Counted from the stretch's first letter, positions 35,758 through 46,770 are shown. The stretch: DNA of 64,000 bases from Gymnopus androsaceus JB14 (GCA_009733575.1 ML769544.1:72012-136011); one strand, 5' to 3'. Numbers and translations: made by a program. The notes: generated by a model not told the origin, from the sequence alone.

Positions 35758-36599
35758 GCATCAGCAAAACCTGTATTTTGCGTTTTAATTCCCACAGCAA
35801 TACTTAAAATTCCCAGCGCTCCCAGAGCTCCCAGCGCTGGCCAGCGCTTGCCAGTCACACCGCCAATGATTATGCTTCAGTCAGACTGAAGCATTATGGG
35901 AAATAAATCATTTCAATACATAGAGAAATTGTACTTTTTCAGGGTATTATAGAAAGTAAATATTTCTTAGCACTTGAGAAGGAAATAAATTCACATTGAT
36001 TGAAGCTCGATCTTTCCGTAAATGTCCAAAATGATATTTTTCGCACATATTCTGAAGCAATGAGCTTCAGCTGACCCGAAAACATCAACTACCGAAGCAG
36101 CCGAAGCATTGCATTTGAGGACTGCTGAAATGGTAGTGGTTACCATTTCAGCAGTCCTGAAATAGAATACTTCGGCCGACTTCCGTAATTTATGTTTTTG
36201 AGTCAGCTGAAGTAGATTACTTCAGGTACTGTCCAAAAAAAGTCATTTCTTCCCTTTGCGGAAAGTCCGAACTTCAGCCAGTCTGAATTTATTTCCTTCG
36301 GAAGCTCTAGGAAATATTAATTTTCTATAATACCCTGAAAAAGGACGTTTCTGGTATCTCTTGAATTAAATCATTTCGCACAATGCTTCAGTCAGACTGA
36401 AGCATAATCATTGGCAGTGTGAGTGCTGTCAGAAAAATAAAATCATACATTATTTCCAAATAAGGTAATTTTGCGGCCTCTGGGACTGGGAGCCCCCTCC
36501 TGCATCGGCCAGACCATCTGAGTGCTGGGACGCTGGAGCGCTGGGAACTCTGGACAGTTCGCTCAAGCACTGCCCACGTCATACAGGTTTTGCTGATGC
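35758..36599. mobile_element. Non-autonomous inverted-repeat element, 842 bp
   Basis: Perfect 19-bp terminal inverted repeats (GCATCAGCAAAACCTGTAT and its reverse complement) bound the element. A second, longer inverted repeat (over 35 bp, containing ATGCTTCAGTCAGACTGAAG, itself palindromic) lies inside at 35862-36415, suggesting a nested or compound structure. No transposase ORF. Segmental copy 2 lacks the element: there CGGCAACAGT runs almost directly into GGTTCCCTA. I could not find a clear target duplication, so the superfamily is uncertain. A shorter element with the same ends lies at 41632-41819. Confidence 0.75.
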
Positions 36600-36805
36600 C
36601 GTATAGGCATGCAAAGTTGGATCATTCATATGGGTTCCCTATTTCGAAGTTGAAAGAACAGCCTTTTAGACTAAAGACATTGGCGGGATCGAGGTGAGGT
36701 GAGTTGAGATGGCTCAGTGATGACCATTGAACAAGCAATACTCACGAGAGGAAATTATCGCGATTGATATAACACATACACACATACATACATACATACT
36801 CAAGT

Positions 36806-37127
36806 TTACTTGAAGGCACCGATAATACCCGTTCGGATTTTGTAAAGGCCGTGGCATGCAAACATCTCCAGGTCTTCCAGGTGTTTTCTTTCAAGCTTGG
36901 CTTCGCGATTTTCTCTAATGTAAAACACCACATAGGCAATTCCTTGTTCGCTCCCCCGTGTTCCCAAGGTCCAGATAGATAGGCTAGCGTGGATATGCCA
37001 TGTCATGGGCGATATTGCTTGAGATATGAGCTGGATGTTTTGAATCAGACTTCGGGCCACATTGAACGTGTCCTTTAGCCATGTTCCAATGCTTCAAGTC
37101 GTGCTCTTCGACCCAGGAAAAGGATTT
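36806..37127 (-). pseudogene. Possible minus-strand coding remnant at the end of the duplicated segment
   Basis: An open frame of 84 codons on the minus strand, SIWTLGTRGSEQGIAYVVFY followed by a charged RENREAKLERKHLEDLEMF stretch, reads like protein and continues upstream of its first Met. In copy 2 (about 60840-61100) the same DNA is present but the frame is broken. Not identified; it may be chance. Confidence 0.25.
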
Positions 37128-37318
37128 ACCCGGGGATGGTACCCGGGGTTTGATCGACGTCATGTGCACATCAGACAGGTATATAAGGGTGCCTGTTTCT
37201 GTTCAATAATCCATTTCACCCATTTCATTCCATTGTCTAGTTCGGAAATGGCATCCTTGTAGGTCTCCTCAATGCTAGAAGTAGCTTTTAACTGAAACAT
37301 ACATCATTTAGACCACAG

Positions 37319-37751
37319 ATGTTCACTAGTGCATCAAACTTTGAAATCAGGAACTCAATTCTGACAACTGGTAATGTCACATATCATGGAACTCTTCAAG
37401 CCACAAATCATGGTAAATGGGATATGCCTTCTTATTCAGTTGTTTCAATATTGATTGTATGTACAAACAGGTCAGGTTATTTCAGTTTTAAATGTTCTTG
37501 AATGCCCCTCACCCAGCCATTATTTTGTTGGGCGGGAAGATATATTGAGCAAACTTTCAAAAATATTTTCGGCACCAGTTGTGACTCTCTGGGGTACAAA
37601 CATGGATGTACTCAAGGATTTTGTAAGGCAGAACCTTAAATAGTAAGTTGTTCTCAATGGAGGAAGGGATTCAATTACTCAGTCTAGCAGTTCCCCCATT
37701 TTCCTGGATGCAAGCTCTGGTCAAGCCTTAGCTAAATCAGTTGGAGACTTG

Positions 37752-37783
<32 letters not shown>

Positions 37784-40526
37784 AGGTCCCTTAGCCAATG
37801 CTCTACTGGTTCTGCAAAATGCAGATACACCAGTGGAAGAGTATCTTCATACACTTCCTTATGCTCCTGTGCTTGTGATGAACACAGAATCATCTTTGAC
37901 ATCTTCTACCTCTCCTGCATTTCACCTCCCTCATGATGCAGACCAACAAGTAGTGTTCAAGCTGTTGAATTCCATTGCAAGGAAACTGAACTTTGGGCAG
38001 CGGGTAGTCACATTTGTGGCAAATGGAGGCACTGGAAAAACACAAGCAGTTCTTAAGTTTGTTTCTGAGAATTTTTCCAGGTGAGGAAAAAATAACTTTC
38101 AGACCAGCAAGTGACATTAAAATATTCAAACAGATTTTCAAATGTTTGGTTTTTTGATGCATCCTCCAATGACACCCTTACTACAAATTTTAAAGAGCTT
38201 GGAAAGGCTGCAGGTGTTGGTGAAGATGTCAAAGATGTCAGAGATTTCCTGGCAAGGATCAATCAAAATTGGCTTTGCATTTTTGATAATGCTGATGATA
38301 AAGAGGTCTTTCTCAAAGACTACATCCCCATTTGCAACCATGGTAATGTGATTATTACAAGCCGCCTCTTAGAAACATCACAGATGGCATCTCCAGGCTG
38401 TCAGATTGACTTAATGGATCTTACCAAGGAAAGTGCTGTGAAGCTACTACTAAAGCAAGCACACAAACAGAGTTCTGAGGAAAACCAGGATTTTGCTCTT
38501 AAGATTGTTGAGGCTCTTGGCTGTCATGCACTAGCTGTCTCAACAGCTGGGGCATACATTGGTGTGACCCCAACTTGTGCACTGGAAAACTACTTGGCAC
38601 ATTTTAATAAGAGAAAGAAGAAAATTCTGAATTACAGAATGAGGACACTAGACAGTTATCAGAGAACCATGTATAGTGCCTTCTATTTGAGTTTTGAGAA
38701 ACTCAGTCATCCAACTCAGTTACTTATGCAAATATGTGCATATCTACATCCAACTGCCATTCCTTTAGAGATCTTCACTCGAGCAGCTGCCTTCATTTAC
38801 AATGATATTGATCCTGCTGATGTCGATCCACCTATCAAGGCCATAAATCTTATGAAGGAGTTCTTGTCTCTGTTTGAAGATGAGGACTCATGGGAAGACA
38901 GTGTAGTTGAGATGTGCCAGCTGTCTCTGGTGTCATACAATGCCATTAAAAAGTGTCTTGACTTCCATGCAGTGATACACTCATGTGCCCAGGAAATTGC
39001 TGAATGTCAAGAGCATGCAAGTCAGGCAGCTGTATTACTACTTGGGCGCGCTATTCCATGGGGATAATACAAATCAAGAATATCAGATTTGTCGGCAATT
39101 ATTAATACATGCCAGTCATGTTTGGCAGGCAAAAAAATTACCAACAGTTCATACAAAGATTTCCTTTGCAAGAGTATTTAAGGATGGTGGTATCTTAGAT
39201 CAAGCTGAGAAGCTAAAGGAGGAAGTGCTACTCATTAAGGAGCAAGTACTTGGAGAGTGCCACCCTTATACCTTGGCTTCCATGAACAATCTTGCATTAA
39301 TATATCAAGAAAATAGAAAGTTGGAGGCAGCTGAGAAGTTGGGTGAGAAGGTGCTGCTGCTTCACAAGCAGGTACTTGGAGAGCACCACCCTTGTACCTT
39401 GACTTCCATGAGCAATCTTGCATTAACATATCTGGAAAATAGAAAGTTGGAGGTAGCTGAGAAGTTGGGTGAGGAGGTGCTACTGCTGTCCAAGAAAGTG
39501 AAGGGAGACCACCATCCAGATACCCTAGGGTCCATGGTAAATCTTGCATCAATGTATCAGAACTGTGGAAGGTTGGAGGCAGCTGAGAAGTTGTTTGAGG
39601 AGGTGCTGCAGCTGTTCAAGCAAGTACTTGGAGACCACCACCCTGATACCTTGATTGCTATGGACAATCTTGCATATACATATCGGGAATGTAGAAAGTT
39701 GAAGGCAGCTAAAAAGTTGGGGGAGGAAGTGCTGCTGCTGCGTAAGCAAGTGATTGGAGAGAACCACCCTGATACATTGACTGCTATGGCCAATCTTGCA
39801 CATACATATTTGAAATGTGGAAAGTTAGAAGCGGCTGAGAAGCTTGGGGAGGAGGTACTACTGCTGGACAAGCAAGTGATTGGAGAGCATCACCCTTATA
39901 CATTGACTGCTATGGCCAATCTTGCATATACATATCGGGAATGTGGAAAGTTAGAGGCAGCTGAGAAGCTGGGGGAGGAAGTGTTGGTGCTGCGCAAGCA
40001 AGTGATTGGAGAGCACCACCCTGATACATTGACTGCTATGGCCAATCTTGCATATACATATAGGGAATGTAGAAAGTTAGAGGCAGCTGAGAAGTTGGGA
40101 GAGGAGGTGCTACTGCTGGACAAGCAAGTCGTTGGAGAGCACCACCCTCATCTATTGATTGCTATGGCCAATCTTGCAATAATATACTCAGAACAAGGAA
40201 AGTTGGAAGCAGCTGAGAAGCTGGGTAAAGAGGTGCTGCAGCTGTGCAAGCAAGTACATGGAGACCACCATCCTGATATCTTGATTGCTATGGCCAATCT
40301 TGCATATACATATCAAGCATGTGGAAAGTTAGAGGCAGCTGAGAAGTTGGAACAGGAGATAATAGTACTGCGTAAGCAAGTAATGGCTACTGAAATTGCA
40401 GAAGATTCAGGATCAGTAGTATCTTCCCCTACAGTTGAAACTCCAAAGAGGAAGGCTGACAAGCAGGGCAGAATGATGACAAATAGTGCTAATGTTGCTG
40501 CAGAATATTCAGAAGTATGTGACTGA
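37319..40526 (+). CDS. NLR-like protein: degenerate NTPase module, NB-ARC, TPR array
   Basis: Fungal NLR-like (STAND NTPase) protein, a class linked to non-self recognition. Exons are 37319-37412, 37486-37642, 37688-38080 and 38134 onward, all phase-consistent. The start MFTSASNFEIRNS is the agaricomycete NLR opening. Then comes CPSPSHYFVGREDILSKL, the usual lead into an NTPase, but the P-loop position reads LWGTNMDVLKDF without GKT. After a run of 10 Asn a second module has a normal Walker A (ANGGTGKTQAVLKFV) and Walker B-like WLCIFDNADD, followed by ITSR and the helical domain. Nine full TPR units of 42 residues and a partial tenth follow. The NB-ARC and TPR frames meet at a GGGG run (39060-39063), where one G fewer would make them continuous; as given, the frame stops at 39065-39067. 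The gene may be intact with a base error, or broken. Confidence 0.8.
39187..40383 (+). repeat. 126-bp tandem repeat array encoding TPR units
   Basis: About nine and a half units of 126 bp (42 codons) encode GKLEAAEKLGEEVLLLxKQV and then GEHHPDTLTAMANLAYTY-type sequence. Units 5-9 are closest to each other at DNA level. Such high internal conservation in NLR repeats is known from fungal STAND proteins and usually reflects recent repeat shuffling. Confidence 0.9.
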
Positions 40527-41264
40527 GCACTTATATAGTAGGTGATTAAATAGAACTATACTCTAATAGGTAAATTCAAGTGTCAGTGTGTCCATAGCTC
40601 GCAAACTGTCAGATATTATATTCCAATATGTGGCTCATCCAAAGAAATGAACATGCACAAAGACAGGTAAAGCTGGTACAGACGTGAACCTCAATCCAAA
40701 AAATGATGGTGATCCAAAAAATTCAACTTTTGACACAGTCAAAGTAGCTTCTGGGACCTGGGGTTTTTTTTTACAGGACATAGTCAACATATAGTTTTTG
40801 AATATCTACAATACAGAATCTTTATGCTACATAAATCTACCAAGAAAAATTAAATACAGCAGAAATGGCTGAAATTTCCAAAAACACATTTCCTTGCTCA
40901 ATTTCCACATGTAACTTCTGCTGTTGCTTCGTTCCTCGAGGGCGACCACCATGATTAACATTGGGAGGCCTAAAAAGCCAGAGTGCAAAGAGAAAAGCAG
41001 TAAACGTTCAAAACATGTGATTTTTTGGATAAGATAAGTCTAGCTAGAGTATAAGTATATTATTGATAGAATAATATGTTCCATTAGCATACTATTCGAC
41101 GAGGTTTTTCCAACATCTAATAATCGTGTTATATTCCTGCAGCAGACTTGATTATCTGATTGCCAAAATCAGAATAAACAATGCATACATTGAAAGTATG
41201 TTGAAAGAGGTTCGTTGCCATAGATTGCTTACTTCTCTCGTATAATAAGCCTAATTACAACCTA
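40527..41264. other. Intergenic
   Basis: AT-rich sequence downstream of the NLR gene. A short minus-strand block near 40920-40970 reads like the start of the transposon accessory gene family (RGRPR-like), but no gene could be built. Confidence 0.35.
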
Positions 41265-41789
41265 ATGCTTCAGCTCCGTGACCCCAATACTATGGCAAAC
41301 CCACCTCGCTTCTCATATGGAAAGGGCAGTACCTCATGCACTTCCAAAGATAAGTCAATTTGGCTTGCAGAAGGGAAAAACAGCCTTGATGACAATGATG
41401 ACTCGGAAGACGAGGAGCATGAAATGGATGACTACAATGAACTGGAGAACTTTGATGAATTTGGAGAACTTCCCAATGACAATTACCTTGAAGGGGAGAT
41501 ACTCCGTCAGCTGTCAAATGCTCAAGCATTTAGTTTGGTGCTTGCTGGAGAAGAGGATGACGATAATGATGAAGAGAATGATAAAGAACTTAGGAGCAAC
41601 AACAACATTGCACTTGGAGATGGAAGCAATGCATCAGCAAAACCTGGTTGGTCTCCAGAGGTCTCCAGAGATCTCCAGAGCTCTGACAGCTGTCAAAAAG
41701 CTGTCAAACTCCTCCAGGCATCTCCAGAGGTCTCCAGAGGTCTCTGGAATTACTATCCTTGCTCCAGAGACAAAAGAAATGTATTGTGA
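41265..41789 (+). CDS. Acidic hypothetical protein whose end is supplied by a MITE
   Basis: Not recognised. It is a 174-codon open frame with a strongly acidic middle (DDNDDSEDEEHEMDDYNELE and EEDDDNDEENDKE) and no known domain. The inverted-repeat element at 41632-41819 starts within codon 123 and contributes the last 52 codons and the stop. Before the insertion the protein was probably longer or ended elsewhere. Low-complexity acidic frames can arise by chance, so expression is unproven. Confidence 0.35.
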   Translation: MLQLRDPNTMANPPRFSYGKGSTSCTSKDKSIWLAEGKNSLDDNDDSEDEEHEMDDYNELENFDEFGELPNDNYLEGEILRQLSNAQAFSLVLAGEEDDDNDEENDKELRSNNNIALGDGSNASAKPGWSPEVSRDLQSSDSCQKAVKLLQASPEVSRGLWNYYPCSRDKRNVL

Positions 41790-41819
41790 TGGTACAGGTT
41801 TTGCTGATGTGGTGCTGAT
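41632..41819. mobile_element. Short inverted-repeat MITE, 188 bp
   Basis: The ends CATCAGCAAAACCTG and CAGGTTTTGCTGATG are perfect reverse complements and equal the ends of the 842-bp element at 35758-36599. The interior holds several TCTCCAGAG repeats. No ORF of its own and no clear target duplication. Confidence 0.75.
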
Positions 41820-41880
41820 ATTGATGATTCACTATCATCATCAAGGCAGAATTATTGCTATCCACCAGGGCTTTCAGTGA

Positions 41881-42985
41881 ATTCTAGAAATTATACCTAA
41901 CAATATTGATCATGACAATAAGTAGCTATTTTGTACAATTTCCAATGGGCTAATATGACCTGAACTTTCTTGGATTATACACACTCATTTATTACAACTT
42001 ACAAGATCCTTGAATGTTTTATCACAAGTACAAGTTAGTTACAAATTCTGGGTTCCATATATGCTAATACCAGGGTGACTTTTTTGAACTTTAGACATGG
42101 ACATGGGTTGGTGGCAATGTGGACAAGTTGAGGGGATGGAGGACCATGGCTTTCTATGTGGTATTGACAGTCGGAAACTAGTGTGGTGGGGTTGGGAACA
42201 AGAGAGATGACGGAGAGATCTTCTGTGGATGGATAGATGCCATGCAGAAGAGTAACTTGAATACAGTCAGTGAGAGTGAATATCGATGGTTTCTATAAGA
42301 GAAAACTCACTGCCATTCGGAAATAGTAGTAGATCTGGATGTCAAACGGTTGTTCCAAAGCGTTGCAGAATGGCTATAGAGTCGAAACTGAAAGAAAGTT
42401 TCCATTTGAGTCCATTCAGGTCAAAGTTAGACAGCACTGCTGTCTAGTTGAGGAATAGTGCATCTTTGGACTCAAACAAAGGCACGGGAGAAAGCAGCAC
42501 TTAGGAGATCGGGGTCAAAAAGAAGAGTGTCGGGGGAAGAGGTTTAACCGACAGGAGTTCCTTACTTTCTGGTTCCCGAAAGACAGGGCTATCCAAACAC
42601 TAAGTGTATCATCCAAAAATCAACCAACATCGGTTCCTACCATTGCCATCCATGGTCACGGTAGTTGAAGTTGTTGTCCCAATTTTTCTGCCTCCGCCAT
42701 TTCGACCTAAGCCACTATTGTCATTTGGATTGCTTGGTAAGGTTGTGGTAGGGCTACACTGAAGAAAGGGCAGAGTCCGCTAGGATGGTCGCTGCAGTTG
42801 AAGGGGTCCAAGTGGAAGACTGCTTGTTGCTTGTGTGCATGCATTGGCTCAAGACCAGTGAGGATATTGATGAGGGTGGTATCACAGCTAGGAATTGGAC
42901 AGAAACTTGGAACTGGTCATTGGACTCATTCGGAGCAGTTTGAAGGTACTCGATCATTATGGCTTCTTGTTATTGTTGCGAGGGT
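41881..42985. other. No confident gene
   Basis: Intergenic sequence to the left of the large nested transposon. A 52-codon plus-strand frame (42784 onward, LLLVCMHWLKTSEDIDEGG) looks protein-like but could not be placed in a gene. The dinucleotide TA at 42986-42987 is the left target duplication of the Tc1/mariner element. Confidence 0.4.
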
Positions 42986-42987
42986 TA

Positions 42988-43302
42988 TTGCTGTTTTCAT
43001 AAAAGTTTGCCGCCCTCGACCTTTCACTCTCATGGACTTTTTGCATGCTCTGAGCCTTCAACACTTTTTGGTCATATCTCAGTAGATACTGTAGCAATTA
43101 CCTTCTAATATAGTGCATCATAGTTGTCTAGTCAAGCTTAAGGTGCAACGCTAAAAACATCAAAGATCCAAGCACATTTATTTTTTGCCACAAATTGCAA
43201 TACCGTTCGAACATTCCAGTTATCACAGCGTAATAAATTTATTTGGAAGCACTCTGAGTAGTAGAATACATCTAATAGACTACAGTACAGATGCAAATGC
43301 AC
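42988..43302. repeat. Left terminal inverted repeat of the Tc1/mariner element
   Basis: 315 bp, matching 55522-55836 in reverse complement with about 5-10 visible differences. The transposase start codon lies 11 bp inside it. Confidence 0.9.
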
Positions 43303-43313
43303 TTTAGAGACAC

Positions 43314-44543
43314 ATGAAACTACGTGGGCATGTTGAATTCTTGCCTGCTCTTGTGATAACAACATCCATGACCAAACCATTATCAGAACAGCTTTGTTGG
43401 ACCGTTTTACGACTCTCTGAGCTTCATACTCGCTTGCAAATTCTAGCCTTGACACATGTCAGCCAACACCAGCAACGCCTTATCCTTCATTGTTGGAAGA
43501 CCACTGGAGATGTTGTTCCACCAAAAGCAGCTGTTGAGTTGAGAGGAAGGCCAAGGCATCTATCAACTGAGGAAGCTTTTGTGAGCTTACTGTCTATCAT
43601 ATCCTCTGCACTCCTAATATGTATTTTCTCAGTTCATTCAAGCATGTGTTCAAGGCAATGGATGCAATGCTTTTCTGGATGAAATGAAACAAGCCCTTGA
43701 AAACTTGACTGGTGCTATTGTATCTGAGACTACACTCTGGAGAACTCTCAAGCGTGGTGGATTCACTATGAAGAAGGTCTGTAGCACTATTTTCTTCTGT
43801 GCTCTATGCTCATATCAATGAGCAGTTAACACAAAATGCAATTGAACGAAGTGCAGTCAAATGCGCCTGATATGTATCACTTATTGGACTACAATACACC
43901 TCAGACCAGTTAGTCTTTGTAGATGAGAGCTCTGCTGACAGAAGAACTACATATCGAGGACATGCATGGGCAATGAAAGGACAATGAGCAACATGGAAAA
44001 CTTTTTTTGTATGTGGGTGGAGGTGTGTATACTCTATCCATTTATTTATTCTATGACTGAATGAGCAACAGATACTCCATCCTACCCACTCTCTGTAGCA
44101 CTGGTATCATAACCGTTGATATGGTTGAAGGCTCATACAACAATTCACGGTTTCCACACTTTATCAATGGACTCCTTGACCAATGAACCCATGGCCACAG
44201 CCTAATTCCATCATTGTGATGGATAACTGTTGGATTCACAAGAACAAGAAAGTACTCAATATGATTGAAGCTCGGTGATTCACTCTTTGTTCTTTTATGA
44301 AAGCTGTCTGATTTCCGTTGCAGTGGAATGCATTATGTGTTTCTACTGCCCTATTCACCTGATTACAATCCAATTGAACTCACGTTTTCCACTATCAAGG
44401 CATATGTCTGACACCATGGAGGTATCATACGTGCAGCGATGTCAGAGAAAGACGATCTTGATGTCTACTTGCTACTCAACGAAGCTGTGTGGTCTGTTAG
44501 TGCAGATAATGCAAAGAGATGGTTCTCCCATTGCGGATACTAG
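43314..44543 (+). pseudogene. Tc1/mariner-like DDE transposase, decayed
   Basis: Transposase of the Tc1/IS630-type DDE family common in fungi. The N-terminal helix-turn-helix region reads HCWKTTGDVVPP, RGRPRHLSTEEAF and, after a probable intron, SETTLWRTLKRGGFTMKK. The catalytic residues are visible: first Asp in VFVDESSADRR, second Asp in IIVMDNCWIHKN, and Glu in SPDYNPIELTF. Its C-terminus is FSHCGY before TAG at 44541. Lesions: in-frame TGA after VKCA, after AMKGQ and after TIKAYV, and a one-base loss at about 44184 (GACCAATGAAC) between GLLDQ and NPWPQPNS. At least two other introns are implied. This copy cannot encode a working enzyme. Confidence 0.85.
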
Positions 44544-44574
44544 CTTGTTCTTATTTATGTACAGTATAAGCTAT

Positions 44575-45187
44575 TTAGTTGTAACGATGGGGCATTGTTT
44601 CCATTTCCCTAACATGTTGTTTCTCCTGTTTCCTAATATTCTTGCACTCTCTTGCTGCATTGTCAGTAATCTTCTTCGCTGTCCCTCTTGCCATGCCGCC
44701 GCACATCTCCAGAATATCCAGTGTCATCAGTCCATCCAAATTGGAGATGCGCACATACTTTTCTTGAAGGAAATCAGGTGCAAATGATGCAAAGTTGTGG
44801 CCATTGTGCCCTTGTACATCATTATTGAGGTCTATCAACCACTGTTCCAATCATGGGAAGAGGGTTACATCCTCCATGGGCTCAATTGGATCGGAGCTTG
44901 GCATCTCATTGCATCTTGAATAGTGATGAGGTCTGAATAGTGAGGAAGGAGGTAGCGTATATGCACCATAAGGCCTGTATCCACCCATTGTTGGAGTCTG
45001 ATAAGTGGCAGAGGAGCCTGAGGAATGGGAGTGGCAGTTGCCTTTTCACAATCAAGCTTCAATTTTGGCAGAGGATTGGTTGTTGATGGCCATCCAGTGG
45101 TCTACCAAATATGTCAGAATGAATGCAACTGGTGTGTAAAGTACTTACCATGATCAAAGCCCAAGTTGCAATATCTGCATTCACTCT
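44575..45187 (-). pseudogene. 3' half of the transposon accessory gene
   Basis: This is the continuation of the minus-strand gene that starts at 55437, separated from it by the 9-kb nested element. It begins at the insertion junction with RVNADIATWALIM and a GTAAGT donor. It then runs through a Pro-rich part (GWPSTTNPLPKLKLDCEK) and a conserved C-terminal block (EQWLIDLNNDVQGHNG, FAPDFLQEKYVRISNLDGL, MCGGMARGTAKKI), and stops at 44575-44577. I know this protein type only as an uncharacterised multi-copy family in mushroom genomes. The block near the end resembles a small helical domain, and function is unknown. A stop codon near 44850 (LFP then TGA) suggests decay. Confidence 0.6.
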
Positions 45188-45980
45188 GCAGGATTGATTA
45201 TAAAACGGCCGTAATTTATTCCGAAAAAGATGAAGTAAATGATAATAAATTTCGCCAAAGATTTTGCTTGAAACAGATTATATATTGCACCTGGAATATG
45301 GTTAGAATAATATAATCTTTTTCATATATAATCCCGGCCAATAAAGTTCATGGGAATTGGTCAGTATTTTGATAGGAAGACAAAATCAATTTCACCTGGT
45401 AAATTGCTACAATTCCGCCTGGAAAATGAATCAGGATGAAAGACCTTTACCGCTGCTAAAAGACCATCTTTTGTGCCTGGGAAAGGTCATGTGGTCTTTT
45501 ATCTTTCACGCACGTAATTCACTAACTTTTATGCCATCAAACACGTGGTACTCAGTTACTGCCAGTTACTGCCCAGTCACTGTCTGGTGACTGCCCGGTT
45601 GCCTGGGTTCAGCCACTCAAAATGGTGACTTGGTCCTCATATGCCACCTTGGTGCCACCTTGGATGCCAGCTGCTCTGCACTACTTGATGCTTCACCAAT
45701 AAATATTTCAATAGCTCAATGGCAGTTACATGACTGATAACTGATTGCAAGAGCCAACTTTAAATCAACACTTTGACATGTACACTAGTGGTACAAAGTA
45801 TATGTTTACTAAGCATCGGGGTTCCGAAGCTTTGTAAGCATGATTCAGCCCGCAATGTCCAACCAATCGCCAGATTCGTGGAGAAAAATCTGGCAATTGG
45901 TCAGACATTGCGGGCTGAAAAATACAATGAGAATATATTAATCAAATCTGGTCTCAACCAGAGCTGCCTATTATATCCAA
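45188..45980. repeat. Left arm of the long-inverted-arm element
   Basis: Matches 53531-54257 in reverse complement, except for a 76-bp palindromic insertion at 45844-45919 found only here. It includes shared blocks CCCAGTCACTGTCTGGTGAC and GGTGCCACCTTGG. Confidence 0.85.
45844..45919. repeat. 76-bp palindromic insertion (mini-MITE)
   Basis: A near-perfect hairpin with terminal repeats TTCAGCCCGCAATGTC and GACATTGCGGGCTGAA, interrupting the left arm; the right arm lacks it. A diverged relative may lie near 52585-52605. Confidence 0.75.
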
Positions 45981-46370
45981 GCGTGGGTCAATCTCTTGAG
46001 TGTTCACAAACCTTACCAATTAATCCATTGAGCTAGTTAATCAATTACAGTGGTAGGTAATTAATCAGCTTTTCTGTACCTTGAGCTGATTAATTATATG
46101 CTACATTGGTAGGTGTTTAATAGTATATAGAAGTTCTGGTTAGTAACCAGAACTTCTGTACTCAGGAATAGGGAATAAATGTTCAATTTTTTGCACAAGT
46201 ACCAGTTGCTAGTACACACTCAGATACTCTGTTTTGTTGTGCCTCTAAGTATCTTGTGTGCGGCAGGTTCTCAGTGCTAAAGGAGAGACAGGGAGAGTAC
46301 ATGAATGAGACATTGAGAGTATTCCACAGCTGAAATGGACATAGGAGGAACAGTGTACAACCATAAGTGA

Positions 46371-46712
46371 TGTTGGAATATCAAAGGTAAATATATCCTA
46401 TCGAACTATACATGGAACACTTTCTCGTAGTCTCCACTTGTTTGTATCACCATCCCATGCACTCCACTGTTATCGTCTCGCAGACTCCACTCAGTCTCTC
46501 GCAGTACCCACTTTACCGTATGCATAGTAGCCACACATATTCACGCAGTAGCCACTTGCCCGATATATCGTTTGTACATAGGACTGTATATAAGCCTAGG
46601 TAGCATACCCTGTAATAACACCGTTGTCCCCCATCGATCTGTGTGATCGTTACTACTAAGTCCTGTGTGGACTTACTGCTGCTACTTCCTATTTAGGAAC
46701 ATAACTCTAATA
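46371..46712 (+). repeat. 5' LTR of the Copia element
   Basis: Starts TGTTGGAATATC and ends CTCTAATA. A TATATAAGCC box at about 46585 probably sets the transcription start. Confidence 0.95.
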
Positions 46713-46724
46713 GGTTATGGGCCC
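46713..46724 (+). other. Primer-binding site matching the anticodon half of initiator tRNA-Met
   Basis: GGTTATGGGCCC immediately after the LTR is complementary to the anticodon loop region (GGGCCCAUAACC) of eukaryotic initiator tRNA-Met, as in Drosophila copia. This implies priming from a cleaved half-tRNA rather than from the tRNA 3' end. Confidence 0.8.
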
Positions 46725-46770
46725 CGGCCTTAACCATTGACGCATCTATTTGTGGACATAACTCTTGTTG

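Larger units (their letters stand above)
29905..37127. repeat. Segmental duplication, copy 1
   Basis: This segment matches 55905-61143 in the same orientation over most of its length, with scattered substitutions and indels. The match starts inside the last exon of the FBXO9-like gene and ends near a shared CTCTTCGACCC block at about 37105. Copy 1 has two large extra pieces: a 116/119-bp tandem duplication at 34756-34990 and the 842-bp inverted-repeat element at 35758-36599. It probably represents the source locus, because the F-box gene is complete only here. Confidence 0.85.

Noticed and set aside
39235..40123. Repetitive minus-strand ORFs across the TPR array
   Set aside because: Antisense shadows of the 126-bp coding repeats.
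39187..40383. Regular repeat array as a CRISPR
   Set aside because: Units are 126 bp, contiguous without spacers, and encode a TPR array in frame; the host is a fungus.
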